Positions 7,803 through 16,392 of a stretch of 61,424 bases of DNA are shown in pieces. Position 1 is the stretch's first letter. The number at the start of each line of letters is the position of its first letter. The DNA lies in the NCBI GenBank assembly GCA_015058655.1, contig SVBX01000018.1:1-61424 (forward strand). The letters run 5' to 3'. The stretch is from Pseudoselenomonas ruminantium (GTDB taxonomy: Bacteria > Bacillota > Negativicutes > Selenomonadales > Selenomonadaceae). The notes beneath the pieces were generated by a model. It ran no database searches and was not told the DNA's origin. It saw nothing but the letters and a program-made list of their open reading frames with translations. A program made the position numbers and the translations under genes.

Positions 7803-9185
7803 TTAGCACAAGCCATTTACCAGTCGCTTGAAATCCCTGCCCCGCGCCTCGAACCCATCATACATATCGAAGCTGGCGCAAGCAGGAGACAGCAGCACCA
7901 CCTGGGGCGCCTTGCCCAGCTTGTGAGCCATAGCCACAGCTTCTTCCATGCTGTATCCCACCATATGTATATGCTCCTTAGGATACCCGTTCTTTATGGC
8001 TTCTTGCTGAAAACGCTCTGCCGCTGCTCCCAAAAGAATCAGCTCATCGCAGCGCTCCTTCACCAGCTGCATGAAATCCGTCAGATCCGTCAGCTTGTCA
8101 TCGCCACCAGCCAGCAGGATGATATGGCCGGGGAAAGTCTCCAGCGCCTTGATGGCAGAATCCGTATTGGTGGCCTTGGAGTCATTATAGTAGGGAACGC
8201 CATTCACTTCCCGTACCGGCTCGATGCGGTGCTCCACGCCCTTGAAGGACTTCAGCACCGGCACCATTTCCTCTGCCGTGGCTCCCATGAGGAAAGCCGA
8301 AGCGGCAGCCGCCAGGGCATTCTCCACATTGTGGCCCCCCTTGATGCCCAGCTCCTCCACGGCGCAAAGCTCATGCAGTTCACCGTTCCATGCCATTACC
8401 AAGCGGTGGTCAGACTGGCGCACATAGGCGCCCTCAGAAAGTTCCTCCCTGCGGCTGAAATAGCAGACCTGCCCCTTAGCCCTTTCCTTCATGCCGCGGG
8501 TATGTTCATCATCGTAGTTCAGCACCAGGAAGTCCTCAGCCGTCTGCTGGGCGAACATGCGCTCCTTCATCTGCTGATAGACCTCCATGGAGCCGTGGCG
8601 CACGATGTGGTCAGGGGTGACATTCAGCACCGCCGCCACATGGGGATGGAAATCTGCGGTGGCCTCCATCTGATAGCTGGAAATCTCGGCAGCAATGGCG
8701 CCGCCCTCCCCTACCCGCAGGGCTTCTTCCACCAGGGGGATGCCGATATTGCCCCCCACGCCGACTTTTCCTGCGGGGAAATGGGATGCCAGCAGCTCTC
8801 CCAGCAAGGTCACAGTAGTAGTCTTGCCGTTGGTGCCGGTGACAGAGGCAAAGGGAGATTTAGAGAGCTCATAGGCCATCTCAACCTCGGAAAGCACCCG
8901 GATGCCCTTGTCATAGGCAGCCTTCACAATAGGCACCCGCACAGGCACCGCCGGGGAGACAATGAGCATGTCCACCCCCGCCAGCATTTCCTCCTGCTGG
9001 GGGCCAAATACGCACTCGATGCCCAGTTCCCTGAGTTCTGCAAAATCGTACTTCAAGTCGCTTTCCTGCTTGGCATCGCTCAAGGTAACCTCAGCCCCGA
9101 ACCTCTTCGCCACCTTGGCGGCAGCAAAGCCACTGATGCCTGCGCCGATGACCATTACCTTTTTCCCTGCTAACTCCATCTCCAT
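7803..9185 (-). CDS. murD: UDP-MurNAc-L-Ala--D-Glu ligase MurD
   Basis: Adds D-glutamate to UDP-MurNAc-L-Ala in the cytoplasm. 460 aa: N-terminal Rossmann segment VMVIGAGISGFAAAK, P-loop GTNGKTTT (~117-124), central domain with the NDSKATN motif, and C-terminal LLSPACASFDMYDGFEARG. A GTG three codons upstream (9194) is possible, but the ATG at 9185 has the better-spaced AGGTG site, so I use it. It follows mraY by 13 bp and is followed by the noncoding gap before murG. Confidence 0.96.
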   Translation of the reverse strand: MEMELAGKKVMVIGAGISGFAAAKVAKRFGAEVTLSDAKQESDLKYDFAELRELGIECVFGPQQEEMLAGVDMLIVSPAVPVRVPIVKAAYDKGIRVLSEVEMAYELSKSPFASVTGTNGKTTTVTLLGELLASHFPAGKVGVGGNIGIPLVEEALRVGEGGAIAAEISSYQMEATADFHPHVAAVLNVTPDHIVRHGSMEVYQQMKERMFAQQTAEDFLVLNYDDEHTRGMKERAKGQVCYFSRREELSEGAYVRQSDHRLVMAWNGELHELCAVEELGIKGGHNVENALAAAASAFLMGATAEEMVPVLKSFKGVEHRIEPVREVNGVPYYNDSKATNTDSAIKALETFPGHIILLAGGDDKLTDLTDFMQLVKERCDELILLGAAAERFQQEAIKNGYPKEHIHMVGYSMEEAVAMAHKLGKAPQVVLLSPACASFDMYDGFEARGRDFKRLVNGLC

Positions 9186-9198
9186 GATATGCACCTCG

Positions 9199-10158
9199 TT
9201 ATTTTACTAACATCAGTCCTGCAATGCCTGCAAGCAAGCCCACGCTCCAGAATACCATGACCACCTTGGTCTCGGACCAACCCCCCAGCTCGAAATGATG
9301 GTGGATGGGGCTCATGCGGAAGATGCGCTTGCCGCCGGTGGCCTTGAAATAAGTGACCTGCATGATGACGGACAGGGCCTCGCAAACGAACACCAGGCCA
9401 ATGACCACCAGCAGGATTTCCGTATGGGTGAGGATGCCCACTGCCGCCAGAGCGCCCCCCAGGGCCAAAGAGCCAGTGTCCCCCATAAAGACCTTGGCAG
9501 GATGGGCATTGAACCGCAGGAAGGCCAGGCAGGCTGCCACGATAGCCACGCAGAAAATCGCCAAATCCGTATGCCCGGTAAGGGCGCACACCACCCCGTA
9601 GCAGCTGGACGCCACTGCCATGGTGCCGGAAGCCAGGCCGTCCAGGCCGTCCGTCAGGTTCACCGCATTGGAAGTGCCCACCAGCACGAACAGCACCAAC
9701 AGGTAGTAGCCCAGACCGATATCCAGATTGGCATTCAGCACCGGCAACCAGATGGAAGTATCTATGCCAAGTTCCTTCGTACCAATATAGATAGTAACCA
9801 GCGCGATGAGAATCTGCCCCAAAAGCTTCTGCTTGGCCTTCAGCCCCAGATTCCGCTTTTTCACCACCTTGATATAGTCATCAAGGAAGCCAAGGGCAAA
9901 ATGCCCCAAAGTAATGAACAGGGCCAAAAGTATCTCCGCATTCCAGGGAGCCGCCACCAAAGTGCCAAAGACTATCCCCAGGATAATCATGATTCCTCCC
10001 ATGGTAGGAGTACCGCTCTTGGCCTGATGGCTCTGAGGCCCCTCCTCACGAATGCTCTGCCCGAACTTCAATTTATGAAGCCAGGGAATAAAAAACGGCC
10101 CAGTTATCAAAACAAATCCAGCAGCCACCGCCGCAGCCACTATCAGGCTATTATTCAC
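9199..10158 (-). CDS. mraY: phospho-N-acetylmuramoyl-pentapeptide transferase MraY
   Basis: Integral membrane enzyme that transfers phospho-MurNAc-pentapeptide to undecaprenyl phosphate, making lipid I. 319 aa with about ten membrane spans and all hallmark motifs: GTPTMGG, FLDDYIK (Mg-binding aspartates), NLTDGLDGLA, MGDTGSLALGG and the cytoplasmic HHHFE. The reading frame extends upstream to 10236, but that part is encoded by a repeat. I take the GTG at 10158, which has an AAAGAGG site 8 nt away. A 134-bp palindromic repeat separates it from murF. Confidence 0.96.
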   Translation of the reverse strand: MNNSLIVAAAVAAGFVLITGPFFIPWLHKLKFGQSIREEGPQSHQAKSGTPTMGGIMIILGIVFGTLVAAPWNAEILLALFITLGHFALGFLDDYIKVVKKRNLGLKAKQKLLGQILIALVTIYIGTKELGIDTSIWLPVLNANLDIGLGYYLLVLFVLVGTSNAVNLTDGLDGLASGTMAVASSCYGVVCALTGHTDLAIFCVAIVAACLAFLRFNAHPAKVFMGDTGSLALGGALAAVGILTHTEILLVVIGLVFVCEALSVIMQVTYFKATGGKRIFRMSPIHHHFELGGWSETKVVMVFWSVGLLAGIAGLMLVK

Positions 10159-10204
10159 TGTTGATGCCTCTTTCTTAGTTATTTTTGACTGCACCTTCTC
10201 AATT

Positions 10205-10338
10205 GCCTTCCCCTTGAGGGGAAGGTGGCAGTCCAAAGGACTGACGGATGAGGTGCGAATTATATAGGTGAGGCAGCCACACTTCGCATTGCCACCTCAT
10301 CCGCCCCTGTCGGGGCACCTTCCCCTCAAGGGGAAGGC
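10205..10338. repeat. 134-bp palindromic intergenic repeat, copy B1
   Basis: Near-perfect inverted structure: terminal hairpins GCCTTCCCCTTGAGGGGAAGG and its mate, inner arms GACGGATGAGGTG and CACCTCATCCG, and a variable centre. It starts 3 bp after the murF stop and ends 47 bp before the mraY start, inside the transcription unit. A second copy in the same orientation is at 22041-22173. The arms are of a kind I have seen in many gut Firmicutes; no transposase is nearby. Confidence 0.85.
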
Positions 10339-10341
10339 TTT

Positions 10342-11727
10342 TTATTTCAACAAATCAATGATCTTCTCCATTTGCATACCTCTGGACCCCTTAAAGAGCA
10401 CCGTATCTCCCGGCTGCAGAATCTCCTTCAGCTTCGCCGCCGCTTCCTCGTGGGACTCACAAGTATAAGCCTCAGCAATTCCCTTCTCCTTCGCCCCCTC
10501 GGCGATAAGAGCACCTAATCTCCCACGAGTAACAACTGCGTTGAAACCGTGAGCTGCCAGTTCAAATCCCACCTGACGGTGAGCCTCTTCCTCAACATCC
10601 CCCAGTTCCAGCATATCTCCCATGACAGCAATCTTCCTGCCCTCTTTCACCAGCTCAGACAGAGTCTCGATAGCCGCCTTCATGGACATGGGGCTGGCAT
10701 TGTAGGCATCATTCACCACATGCCACGAGCCTACCTCCTGGCACTCGAAGCGCATCTTGGTGGCCTCAAGGTTCAGCAGTCCCTCGCGGATTTCCTCCGC
10801 CTTCATACCCAGGGCAAAGCCTGCGGAAATGGCTGCCAAGGCATTCTCCACATTATGGCGGCCCACCATGGGCAGGATGTACTCATGGCGCTCGTTGCCA
10901 TATTCCACCATGAAGATAGTCTGGCCATTTTCCGTGCGGATGGCTTCGGCCTTCACATCTGCCGGCTGCTCAATGCCGAAGGTAATGACCTTTACCCCTT
11001 CTTGGGCCTTGTCTTTCATACCGGCCACATAGGGGTTGTCATTGTTCAGGATCACCGTACCGCCTGCAGGGATGGCCTCCACCAGCTCTGCCTTGGCTCT
11101 GGCGATATTCTCCAAAGAACCCAAAAGCTCCATATGGGTCTCGCCCACATTGGTGACAATGCCCACCGTGGGTGCCGCCAGAGGTGCCAGCGCCTCAATC
11201 TGATGCAGGCCCCTCATGCCGATTTCCACCACCGCTGCAGTGTGTTTTTCCTCAATGCCCAGCAGGGTCAGGGGCAGGCCGATCTCGTTGTTGAAATTGG
11301 CCTGAGTCTTCTGCACCGGGCCGCGGGCAGACAGCACTGCCGCTGTCAGGTCTTTGGTGGTGGTCTTGCCGTTGGAGCCGGTGATGGCTACCACGGGCAG
11401 GTCGAATTTCAAGCGGTGCAGCTGCGCTATCTGCTGATAGGCAGCAAGGGTATCCTCCACCTGCAAAACAGCGCCCTGCTCCTTCTCAGCCGCCTCAAGA
11501 TTTGCCTGGGAGCAATCCTTGCCCACCAGCACACCTGCCGCCCCCTTCTTCAGGGCCTCGGCGGCAAAGTCCTCGCCATTGAAGCGCTCGCCCTTCAGAG
11601 CCACGAAAAGCACTTTCTCGGCAATCTTGCGGGTGTCCGTCACCACATCTGAAAAGGCCTTGGCAGCCCCGTTTACAACTTTGGCTCCTGTGGCCTTCAA
11701 TACTTCCTCAAGGTCAAAAGCAGGCAT
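10342..11727 (-). CDS. murF: UDP-MurNAc-tripeptide--D-Ala-D-Ala ligase MurF
   Basis: Attaches the D-Ala-D-Ala made by Ddl, completing UDP-MurNAc-pentapeptide. 461 aa with an N-terminal substrate domain (SDVVTDTR, ~26-33), P-loop GSNGKTTT (~117-124), a central domain with NNDNPYV, and a C-terminal domain with NDAYNASP and VMGDMLELG. SD GGGGGAG precedes the ATG. It follows murE by 11 bp. Its stop codon is 3 bp from repeat B1, so its mRNA carries that large hairpin just past the coding region. Confidence 0.96.
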   Translation of the reverse strand: MPAFDLEEVLKATGAKVVNGAAKAFSDVVTDTRKIAEKVLFVALKGERFNGEDFAAEALKKGAAGVLVGKDCSQANLEAAEKEQGAVLQVEDTLAAYQQIAQLHRLKFDLPVVAITGSNGKTTTKDLTAAVLSARGPVQKTQANFNNEIGLPLTLLGIEEKHTAAVVEIGMRGLHQIEALAPLAAPTVGIVTNVGETHMELLGSLENIARAKAELVEAIPAGGTVILNNDNPYVAGMKDKAQEGVKVITFGIEQPADVKAEAIRTENGQTIFMVEYGNERHEYILPMVGRHNVENALAAISAGFALGMKAEEIREGLLNLEATKMRFECQEVGSWHVVNDAYNASPMSMKAAIETLSELVKEGRKIAVMGDMLELGDVEEEAHRQVGFELAAHGFNAVVTRGRLGALIAEGAKEKGIAEAYTCESHEEAAAKLKEILQPGDTVLFKGSRGMQMEKIIDLLK

Positions 11728-11738
11728 AATGCTCCCCC

Positions 11739-13253
11739 TTACGCAAACTTGGCGGCCACGGCAGCCCGGGCCACTTCCTTATCATCAAAGTGAATGGTCT
11801 TGTCCTTTAGTATCTGATAATCCTCATGGCCCTTGCCCAGAATGACCACGATATCATCCTTCTGAGCCAGCTCCACCGCCCGGAAGATGGCCGTCTTGCG
11901 GTCAACTATCTTCTCATGGTGCTTCCCGCCAATCTTCTCCAATACGCCTTCCTCCACCTGGGACAGGATGAACTCAGGGTCCTCAGTGCGAGGGTTGTCT
12001 GAGGTGGCAATCACCACATCGGACAGCTCCGCTGCCAGCCGTCCCATGATGGGACGCTTGGTGCGGTCACGGTCACCACCGCAGCCAAAGACGGAGATAA
12101 TCCTGGCCTTGGCAATCTGGCGGGCGGTCTTCAGCACATTCTCCACCCCATCAGGAGTGTGAGCATAGTCTACGATGATGGAGAAATCCTGATGCTCATT
12201 CCCCGTCCTCACCAGCTCGAAGCGTCCCGATACCGCCGTGAAAGACTCCAGCACCTTCTGGATGATGGCAGGCTCGATATTCTCCGCCAGGGCAGCGCCC
12301 ACGGCACTCATGACATTATACACATTGAAGCGCCCGGCCAGATGGAGACGCAGGGGCATCATGCAGAACTTCTCATTGCAGAATTTCTCATTTTCCAGCA
12401 TCACATGGGTGCCGGAAGCCTCCACCTCCACATCCAGTGCCCTGAGGTCTGCCTCACGGTCAATGGCGTAAGTGATATGGGGGCACTTGGCATGCTCCAG
12501 CATGGTGGCTCCCGCCTCGTCGTCGATGTTCACCACAGCGCACTTCCGCTGCTTCACCCCGGGAGCGCTCACCAGGTCGAAGAGCTTGGCCTTGGCCAGC
12601 TTGTAGTTCTCCAGTGTCTTGTGATAGTCCAGATGGTCCTGGGTGAGGTTGGTGAACACCACCGTATCGAACTCAATGCCCGCCACCCGGTTCTGGTCCA
12701 AGGCGTGGGAAGAAACCTCCATCACCACATGGTCCATTCCCTTGTCCCGCATGATGGCCAAAGTGTGCTGCAGCTCCACCACATCGGGAGTGGTATTGTG
12801 GATGGGGAAAACCTCATCCTCCATCATAATCTGGATAGTACCAATAAGGCCCACCTTGTAGCCAGCTGCTCTGAGTATAGCCCTGGTCACATAGCTGGTC
12901 GTGGTCTTGCCGTTAGTGCCCGTGATGCCGATGACCCGCATGCTGCGGGCCGGATAGTCATGGAAGAAGGGCACGATGGCATCCAGCGCCTCCTGCAGGT
13001 CAGGCACTACCAGCACCGCTCCGCCGAAGGGAGGCTCGATGTCCTCGCGAGTGGTGAGGATGGTCTTGGCCCCAGCTTTCTCTGCCTGGGGAATGAAGTC
13101 ATGTCCGTCCACATGGGCACCTGGAATGCACACGAACATAGTGCCCTGGGTTACCTTGCGGGAGTCATGCTCCATGCCGGTGACCTTCGTTTCTTTATCC
13201 CCCTTGATGACGGCGCCCTTCACCAGAGCCGCCAAATCCTTTACAAGTTTCAT
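11739..13253 (-). CDS. murE: UDP-MurNAc-L-Ala-D-Glu--meso-DAP ligase MurE
   Basis: Adds the third stem residue. 504 aa: an N-terminal domain with DSRKVTQGTMF, P-loop GTNGKTTTS (~112-120), and a C-terminal domain with the DNPRTED motif that marks meso-diaminopimelate enzymes rather than lysine enzymes. The open frame begins at 13403, but the first 50 codons run through a terminator and promoter. The true start is ATG 13253 (or 13259), with GGAGGAGG just upstream. It is the first gene of its own transcription unit. The usual neighbour ftsI/spoVD between ftsL and murE is absent. Confidence 0.95.
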   Translation of the reverse strand: MKLVKDLAALVKGAVIKGDKETKVTGMEHDSRKVTQGTMFVCIPGAHVDGHDFIPQAEKAGAKTILTTREDIEPPFGGAVLVVPDLQEALDAIVPFFHDYPARSMRVIGITGTNGKTTTSYVTRAILRAAGYKVGLIGTIQIMMEDEVFPIHNTTPDVVELQHTLAIMRDKGMDHVVMEVSSHALDQNRVAGIEFDTVVFTNLTQDHLDYHKTLENYKLAKAKLFDLVSAPGVKQRKCAVVNIDDEAGATMLEHAKCPHITYAIDREADLRALDVEVEASGTHVMLENEKFCNEKFCMMPLRLHLAGRFNVYNVMSAVGAALAENIEPAIIQKVLESFTAVSGRFELVRTGNEHQDFSIIVDYAHTPDGVENVLKTARQIAKARIISVFGCGGDRDRTKRPIMGRLAAELSDVVIATSDNPRTEDPEFILSQVEEGVLEKIGGKHHEKIVDRKTAIFRAVELAQKDDIVVILGKGHEDYQILKDKTIHFDDKEVARAAVAAKFA

Positions 13254-13293
13254 AATCATATCCTCCTCCGGCCCCGCGCCGGAGCCGTAAAAT

Positions 13294-13322
13294 ATTTTAA
13301 CGCTATAGCAAAGATTTGACAA
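13294..13322 (-). promoter_or_regulatory. murE operon promoter
   Basis: Minus-strand TTGTCA (13317-13322), 17-bp spacer, TAAAAT (13294-13299), about 40 nt before the murE start and just after the ftsL terminator. It indicates that the mur genes are transcribed separately from mraZ-rsmH-ftsL. Confidence 0.75.
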
Positions 13323-13349
13323 TGAATTGACAGCTGTTTTTTCGCAAAA

Positions 13350-13379
13350 GAAAAGAAGCTGACCTGGCCAGCTTCTTTT
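13350..13379 (-). terminator. terminator after ftsL
   Basis: Minus-strand hairpin AGAAGCT-ggccaggtc-AGCTTCT followed by a T-rich run, 37 bp past the ftsL stop. It ends the mraZ-rsmH-ftsL transcript; the symmetrical A/T flanks allow weak function in the other direction. Confidence 0.75.
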
Positions 13380-13415
13380 CTGAACTGACGGCCGAGAATC
13401 CACTCCGCGACCTCA

Positions 13416-13808
13416 TCAGTTCTCATGTGCAAAGTAGATCTTCTTGGGAACAGTCATTCCCAGCTCGCCCTCAGCAATATCCTTGATGCGCTGCGGTGAT
13501 TTCAGCTTGGCGTTCTCGATGCGCAGCCGCTCATTCTCCTGCTCCAGCTGCTCTGCCTGATTCTGGGTAGCCACCAGGGCGTAGCCCCGACTGGCTGAAA
13601 CGCCACTGCCCACCGTCACCAAAAGCGCCATCACAGCAGCCACCAGAAACAGTATCTGGCAATGCGAACGGGTAGCAGTGTCAACCACGGTCTTGAAAAG
13701 CGGCTCCTTGGAGCGCACCTTCAAGCTCTTGATTTCTTCCTCGTGGGAAAGAGGCACTTCTTCGTAATCCTCCTCCTCATACTCATAGTATTTTCTCTGA
13801 GCCGACAT
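13416..13808 (-). CDS. ftsL: FtsL-like cell division protein
   Basis: 130-aa bitopic protein. An acidic cytoplasmic tail rich in Glu/Tyr (~8-30) is followed by one membrane span (~51-70) and a leucine-zipper-like coiled coil (~80-105, QNQAEQLEQENERLRIENAKL region). The short conserved end GELGMTVPKKIYF is typical of FtsL/DivIC proteins. Position right after rsmH supports ftsL. It would pair with DivIC and FtsQ/DivIB to recruit the septal transpeptidase. The acidic cytoplasmic tail is longer than in most FtsL proteins. Confidence 0.85.
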   Translation of the reverse strand: MSAQRKYYEYEEEDYEEVPLSHEEEIKSLKVRSKEPLFKTVVDTATRSHCQILFLVAAVMALLVTVGSGVSASRGYALVATQNQAEQLEQENERLRIENAKLKSPQRIKDIAEGELGMTVPKKIYFAHEN

Positions 13809-13838
13809 CCCGGTTCCCCCCTCTTTGCAAGAATTCCC

Positions 13839-14777
13839 TTATCCCAACTTCTCAGCAATGCGCAATTTAGCGCTCTTTGAACGGGAATTACCCCTTAGTT
13901 CCTCTTCGGCAGCCTGCCGGGGCTTGCCCAGCAGCTTTATTTCCGGCTTGTGATGGCAGGTGCAGACAGGAAGCTCCGGCGGGCAGATGCACCCCCGGGA
14001 AAGTTCCTTCAAGGTCTGCTTGGCAATCCTGTCCTCCAACGAATGAAAGGTTATGATAGCCAGGCGCCCGCCAGGCTTCAAAAACTTCACCGCTGTCCTG
14101 AAGGCATGCTCAAGGATGCCCAGCTCGTCATTGACCTCGATGCGGATAGCCTGGAAGATGCGCTTGCCCGGATGGCCGCTTGCCGCCCGCCGCACCGCCT
14201 TGGGCACCGCCTTGCAGATGACCTCCACCAATTCGCCGGTGGTCTTGATGGGAGCGGTTTCCCTCTCCCTTACGATAAACTCAGCAATGCGCTTGCCCCA
14301 ACGCTCTTCCCCGTAATCGTGGAAGATGCGGGCAAGGTCTTTCTCGCTATAAGCATTCACCACTTCATAGGCGGAAAGCTCAGCTTCGGGATTCATGCGC
14401 ATATCCAAAGGGGCATCCTGCATGTAGGAAAAGCCCCGCTCGGCAGTGTCAATCTGATGGGAAGAGACTCCCAGGTCGAACACCACTCCGTCCACCTGCT
14501 CCACGCCCAGGTCATTGAGGACTTTCTCCAAGTGCCGGAAATTGCTATGGACTATATCCACCCGACACCCGGCATCAGACAGCCTCTCAGAAGCAGCCTC
14601 GATGGCTGCCGCGTCCTGATCCAAGCCGATGAGCCTTCCTTCAGGAGCAAGCAGCTCCGTGATGCGATGGGAATGGCCCCCACCGCCCAGAGTGCAATCC
14701 ACATAAGTGCCTGCCGGGTCGGTAACAAGTCCCTGCACCGTCTCCTCCAACATGACGCTTATGTGATGAAACTCCAT
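13839..14777 (-). CDS. rsmH: 16S rRNA m4C1402 methyltransferase RsmH
   Basis: SAM-dependent N4-methylation of C1402 in the ribosomal decoding centre. 312 aa, full length, with the SAM-binding VDCTLGGGGHS (~26-36), the acidic LIGLDQD loop, the FDLGVSSHQID segment, the GGRLAIITFHSLEDRI motif and the C-terminal NSRSKSAKLRIAEK. SD GAGGAG precedes the ATG. It lies between mraZ and ftsL, its universal position at the head of the dcw cluster. Confidence 0.97.
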   Translation of the reverse strand: MEFHHISVMLEETVQGLVTDPAGTYVDCTLGGGGHSHRITELLAPEGRLIGLDQDAAAIEAASERLSDAGCRVDIVHSNFRHLEKVLNDLGVEQVDGVVFDLGVSSHQIDTAERGFSYMQDAPLDMRMNPEAELSAYEVVNAYSEKDLARIFHDYGEERWGKRIAEFIVRERETAPIKTTGELVEVICKAVPKAVRRAASGHPGKRIFQAIRIEVNDELGILEHAFRTAVKFLKPGGRLAIITFHSLEDRIAKQTLKELSRGCICPPELPVCTCHHKPEIKLLGKPRQAAEEELRGNSRSKSAKLRIAEKLG

Positions 14778-14804
14778 GACAACTGCTCCTCGAAAACTCG
14801 TCCA

Positions 14805-15242
14805 TCAGATTCCCAAATCAGCCAAGCAGGCAGCAATAGAAGTAACATCAGGCTCAACCTCGCCTGCATATTCATTCCACTGTGCTTTGCTCCACACCTC
14901 GATGCGATTATCCGCCCCTGTGAGAACCACATCCTCTTTCAGGGCAATCCCCGCATAGTTGCGAAGATTGGCCGGCACCAGGAAACGCCCCTGCTTATCG
15001 CACTCGAGCGTCCTGGCTCCTGCAAAGAAAAACCGCACCAAGGCCCGGGCCTCCGGCTTGGCCAGCGGCAGGGCGCGAAGCTTGGCAGCCATTTCCTCCC
15101 AGGCCTGCTGGCCATAGAGGAAAAGGCATTTATCCAGTCCCTTGGTGATGATGAAGGAAACGCCCAGCTCCTGCCGGAAATCCGCAGGCAGGATAATGCG
15201 CCCCTTGGCATCAATGGCATGGCGGTATTCCCCCATGAACAT
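14805..15242 (-). CDS. mraZ: transcriptional regulator MraZ
   Basis: Ring-forming DNA-binding protein that represses the dcw promoter in other bacteria. 145 aa with two SpoVT/AbrB-like halves, starting MFMGEYRHAIDAKGRIILP and repeating a DKQGRFLVPANLR motif in the second half (~80-92). The start is ATG 15242; ATG 15236 is an alternative. It is the first gene after the promoter at 15300-15328, and four GTGGN repeats fit a MraZ operator just upstream. Confidence 0.95.
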   Translation of the reverse strand: MFMGEYRHAIDAKGRIILPADFRQELGVSFIITKGLDKCLFLYGQQAWEEMAAKLRALPLAKPEARALVRFFFAGARTLECDKQGRFLVPANLRNYAGIALKEDVVLTGADNRIEVWSKAQWNEYAGEVEPDVTSIAACLADLGI

Positions 15243-15250
15243 CCTGCCTC

Positions 15251-15286
15251 ACCACCTTAGCACCACATACCTCCACTTTGCCCCAC
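15251..15286 (-). promoter_or_regulatory. candidate MraZ operator (four GTGGN repeats)
   Basis: On the minus strand four direct repeats GTGGG, GTGGA, GTGGT and GTGGT occur at 15282-86, 15272-76, 15262-66 and 15251-55, spaced 10, 10 and 11 bp, i.e. on one DNA face. Known MraZ operators are short direct repeats at about 10-bp spacing just upstream of mraZ, so autoregulation is likely. Confidence 0.7.
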
Positions 15287-15299
15287 TTTACATATTCAA

Positions 15300-15328
15300 T
15301 TTATATCATAAATCTCCTGCTTTGGCAA
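15300..15328 (-). promoter_or_regulatory. mraZ (dcw) promoter
   Basis: Minus-strand TTGCCA (15323-15328), 17-bp spacer, TATAAA (15300-15305). The predicted start of transcription falls just before the MraZ repeats. Confidence 0.7.
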
Positions 15329-15360
15329 TTCAAAAGGCCCTTTCAGATAAATTTCAGCAC

Positions 15361-15400
15361 AAAAAGACAGGTTCTCACAGCAAAAGCCCAAGAACCCGTC
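15361..15400 (-). terminator. terminator after polysaccharide deacetylase
   Basis: Minus-strand hairpin GACGGGTTCT / AGAACCTGTC with a 15-nt loop followed by TTTTTG, about 25 bp past the stop of the deacetylase gene. Confidence 0.7.
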
Positions 15401-15422
15401 CAAAACTATGCAATTCCTGTCA

Positions 15423-16310
15423 TCAGCTCTTTGACCAGCCGAATTTCTCAAAAATAGGCGTATACCTTATGCGTTCGAGGAAGTCCCTGTTGGTATTGGC
15501 GGTATGGAACACCGGCACCCTTTCCAGGGCATATATATTGCTGGCTTGATCCACATTCCCATATTTGATGGTGAATGCCGCCTTGTACCCGGCCTCCTTC
15601 ACCATTTCCGCGATGTGGAGATTGTATGTCCCTGTAGGATAGGCTATGTACTCCACCGGATGCCCCAGTTCCTTCTCAGCCTGCTTCCTCGATTCCACCA
15701 GCTCAGAGCGCAGCTCCTCATCGGAAAGGTCCGTCATAGATCGATGGCTAACCGTATGGGACTCGATGGAAATGCCATGCTGTTCCATCTCCCTGGCCTG
15801 TTCCCAGGTGAGATACTGAGACTGCTTGCCCAGAAAGCCAGTCACTACAAAGATAGTGGCCTTGAAGCCATACTTCTTGAGCAGCGGGAAGGCATTGGTG
15901 TAATTGTCCTTGTAGCCATCATCGAAGGTAATCAGCACAGGATTCTCCGGCAATTCCAGCCTCCCGGCCAAGCCTTCATATAGCTCATCCGGAGAAATGC
16001 TGTGGTAGCCATGATCTGAGAGATATTTCAGATGCCTTTCAAAATTTGCCGGAGACACTGCCAGCGAATGATGGATATTATCTATTTTATGGTAATTGAG
16101 CACCAGCACCTTGAGGCCCTGAGCCGCATCCTCCGGCGAGGCCATTTCCTGCACCGGCTCTGCTTTCTCTTCCTGCACCAGCTCGGATTCCTGCACCTGG
16201 CTGGCTCTGCCGCTCCCCAGCATGGACCAGGCTCCCAACCCCAAAATCAGCATAAGCAGCAACAAAAACCACTTGCCATTCGACTTTCTCTTTTTCTGCT
16301 GATCCTGCAT
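15423..16310 (-). CDS. membrane-anchored polysaccharide deacetylase (NodB family)
   Basis: 295 aa. Basic N-terminus, one membrane anchor (~14-32), an acidic linker (~35-65), then a NodB/CE4 domain. Visible CE4 motifs are TFDDGYKDN (catalytic and metal aspartates) and ESHTVSHRSM (metal histidines), plus a later AYPTGTYN motif. Enzymes of this type remove acetyl groups from peptidoglycan or chitin-like sugars at the cell surface; the substrate cannot be told from sequence. The start at 16310 has a GGAGG site 7 nt upstream; an earlier in-frame ATG at 16328 lacks one. It stands alone, upstream of mraZ. Confidence 0.88.
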   Translation of the reverse strand: MQDQQKKRKSNGKWFLLLLMLILGLGAWSMLGSGRASQVQESELVQEEKAEPVQEMASPEDAAQGLKVLVLNYHKIDNIHHSLAVSPANFERHLKYLSDHGYHSISPDELYEGLAGRLELPENPVLITFDDGYKDNYTNAFPLLKKYGFKATIFVVTGFLGKQSQYLTWEQAREMEQHGISIESHTVSHRSMTDLSDEELRSELVESRKQAEKELGHPVEYIAYPTGTYNLHIAEMVKEAGYKAAFTIKYGNVDQASNIYALERVPVFHTANTNRDFLERIRYTPIFEKFGWSKS

Positions 16311-16392
16311 TTCTTTCCTCCCCCGCATTTTTACGAATATGCCTATTTTATCCCTATTTCATGGAAAAAACCAGACCTGCGGAAAAATTATC

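Noticed and set aside
13253..13403. MurE N-terminal extension of 50 residues
   Set aside because: The extension runs through the ftsL terminator and the murE promoter and precedes a perfect ribosome site; not translated.
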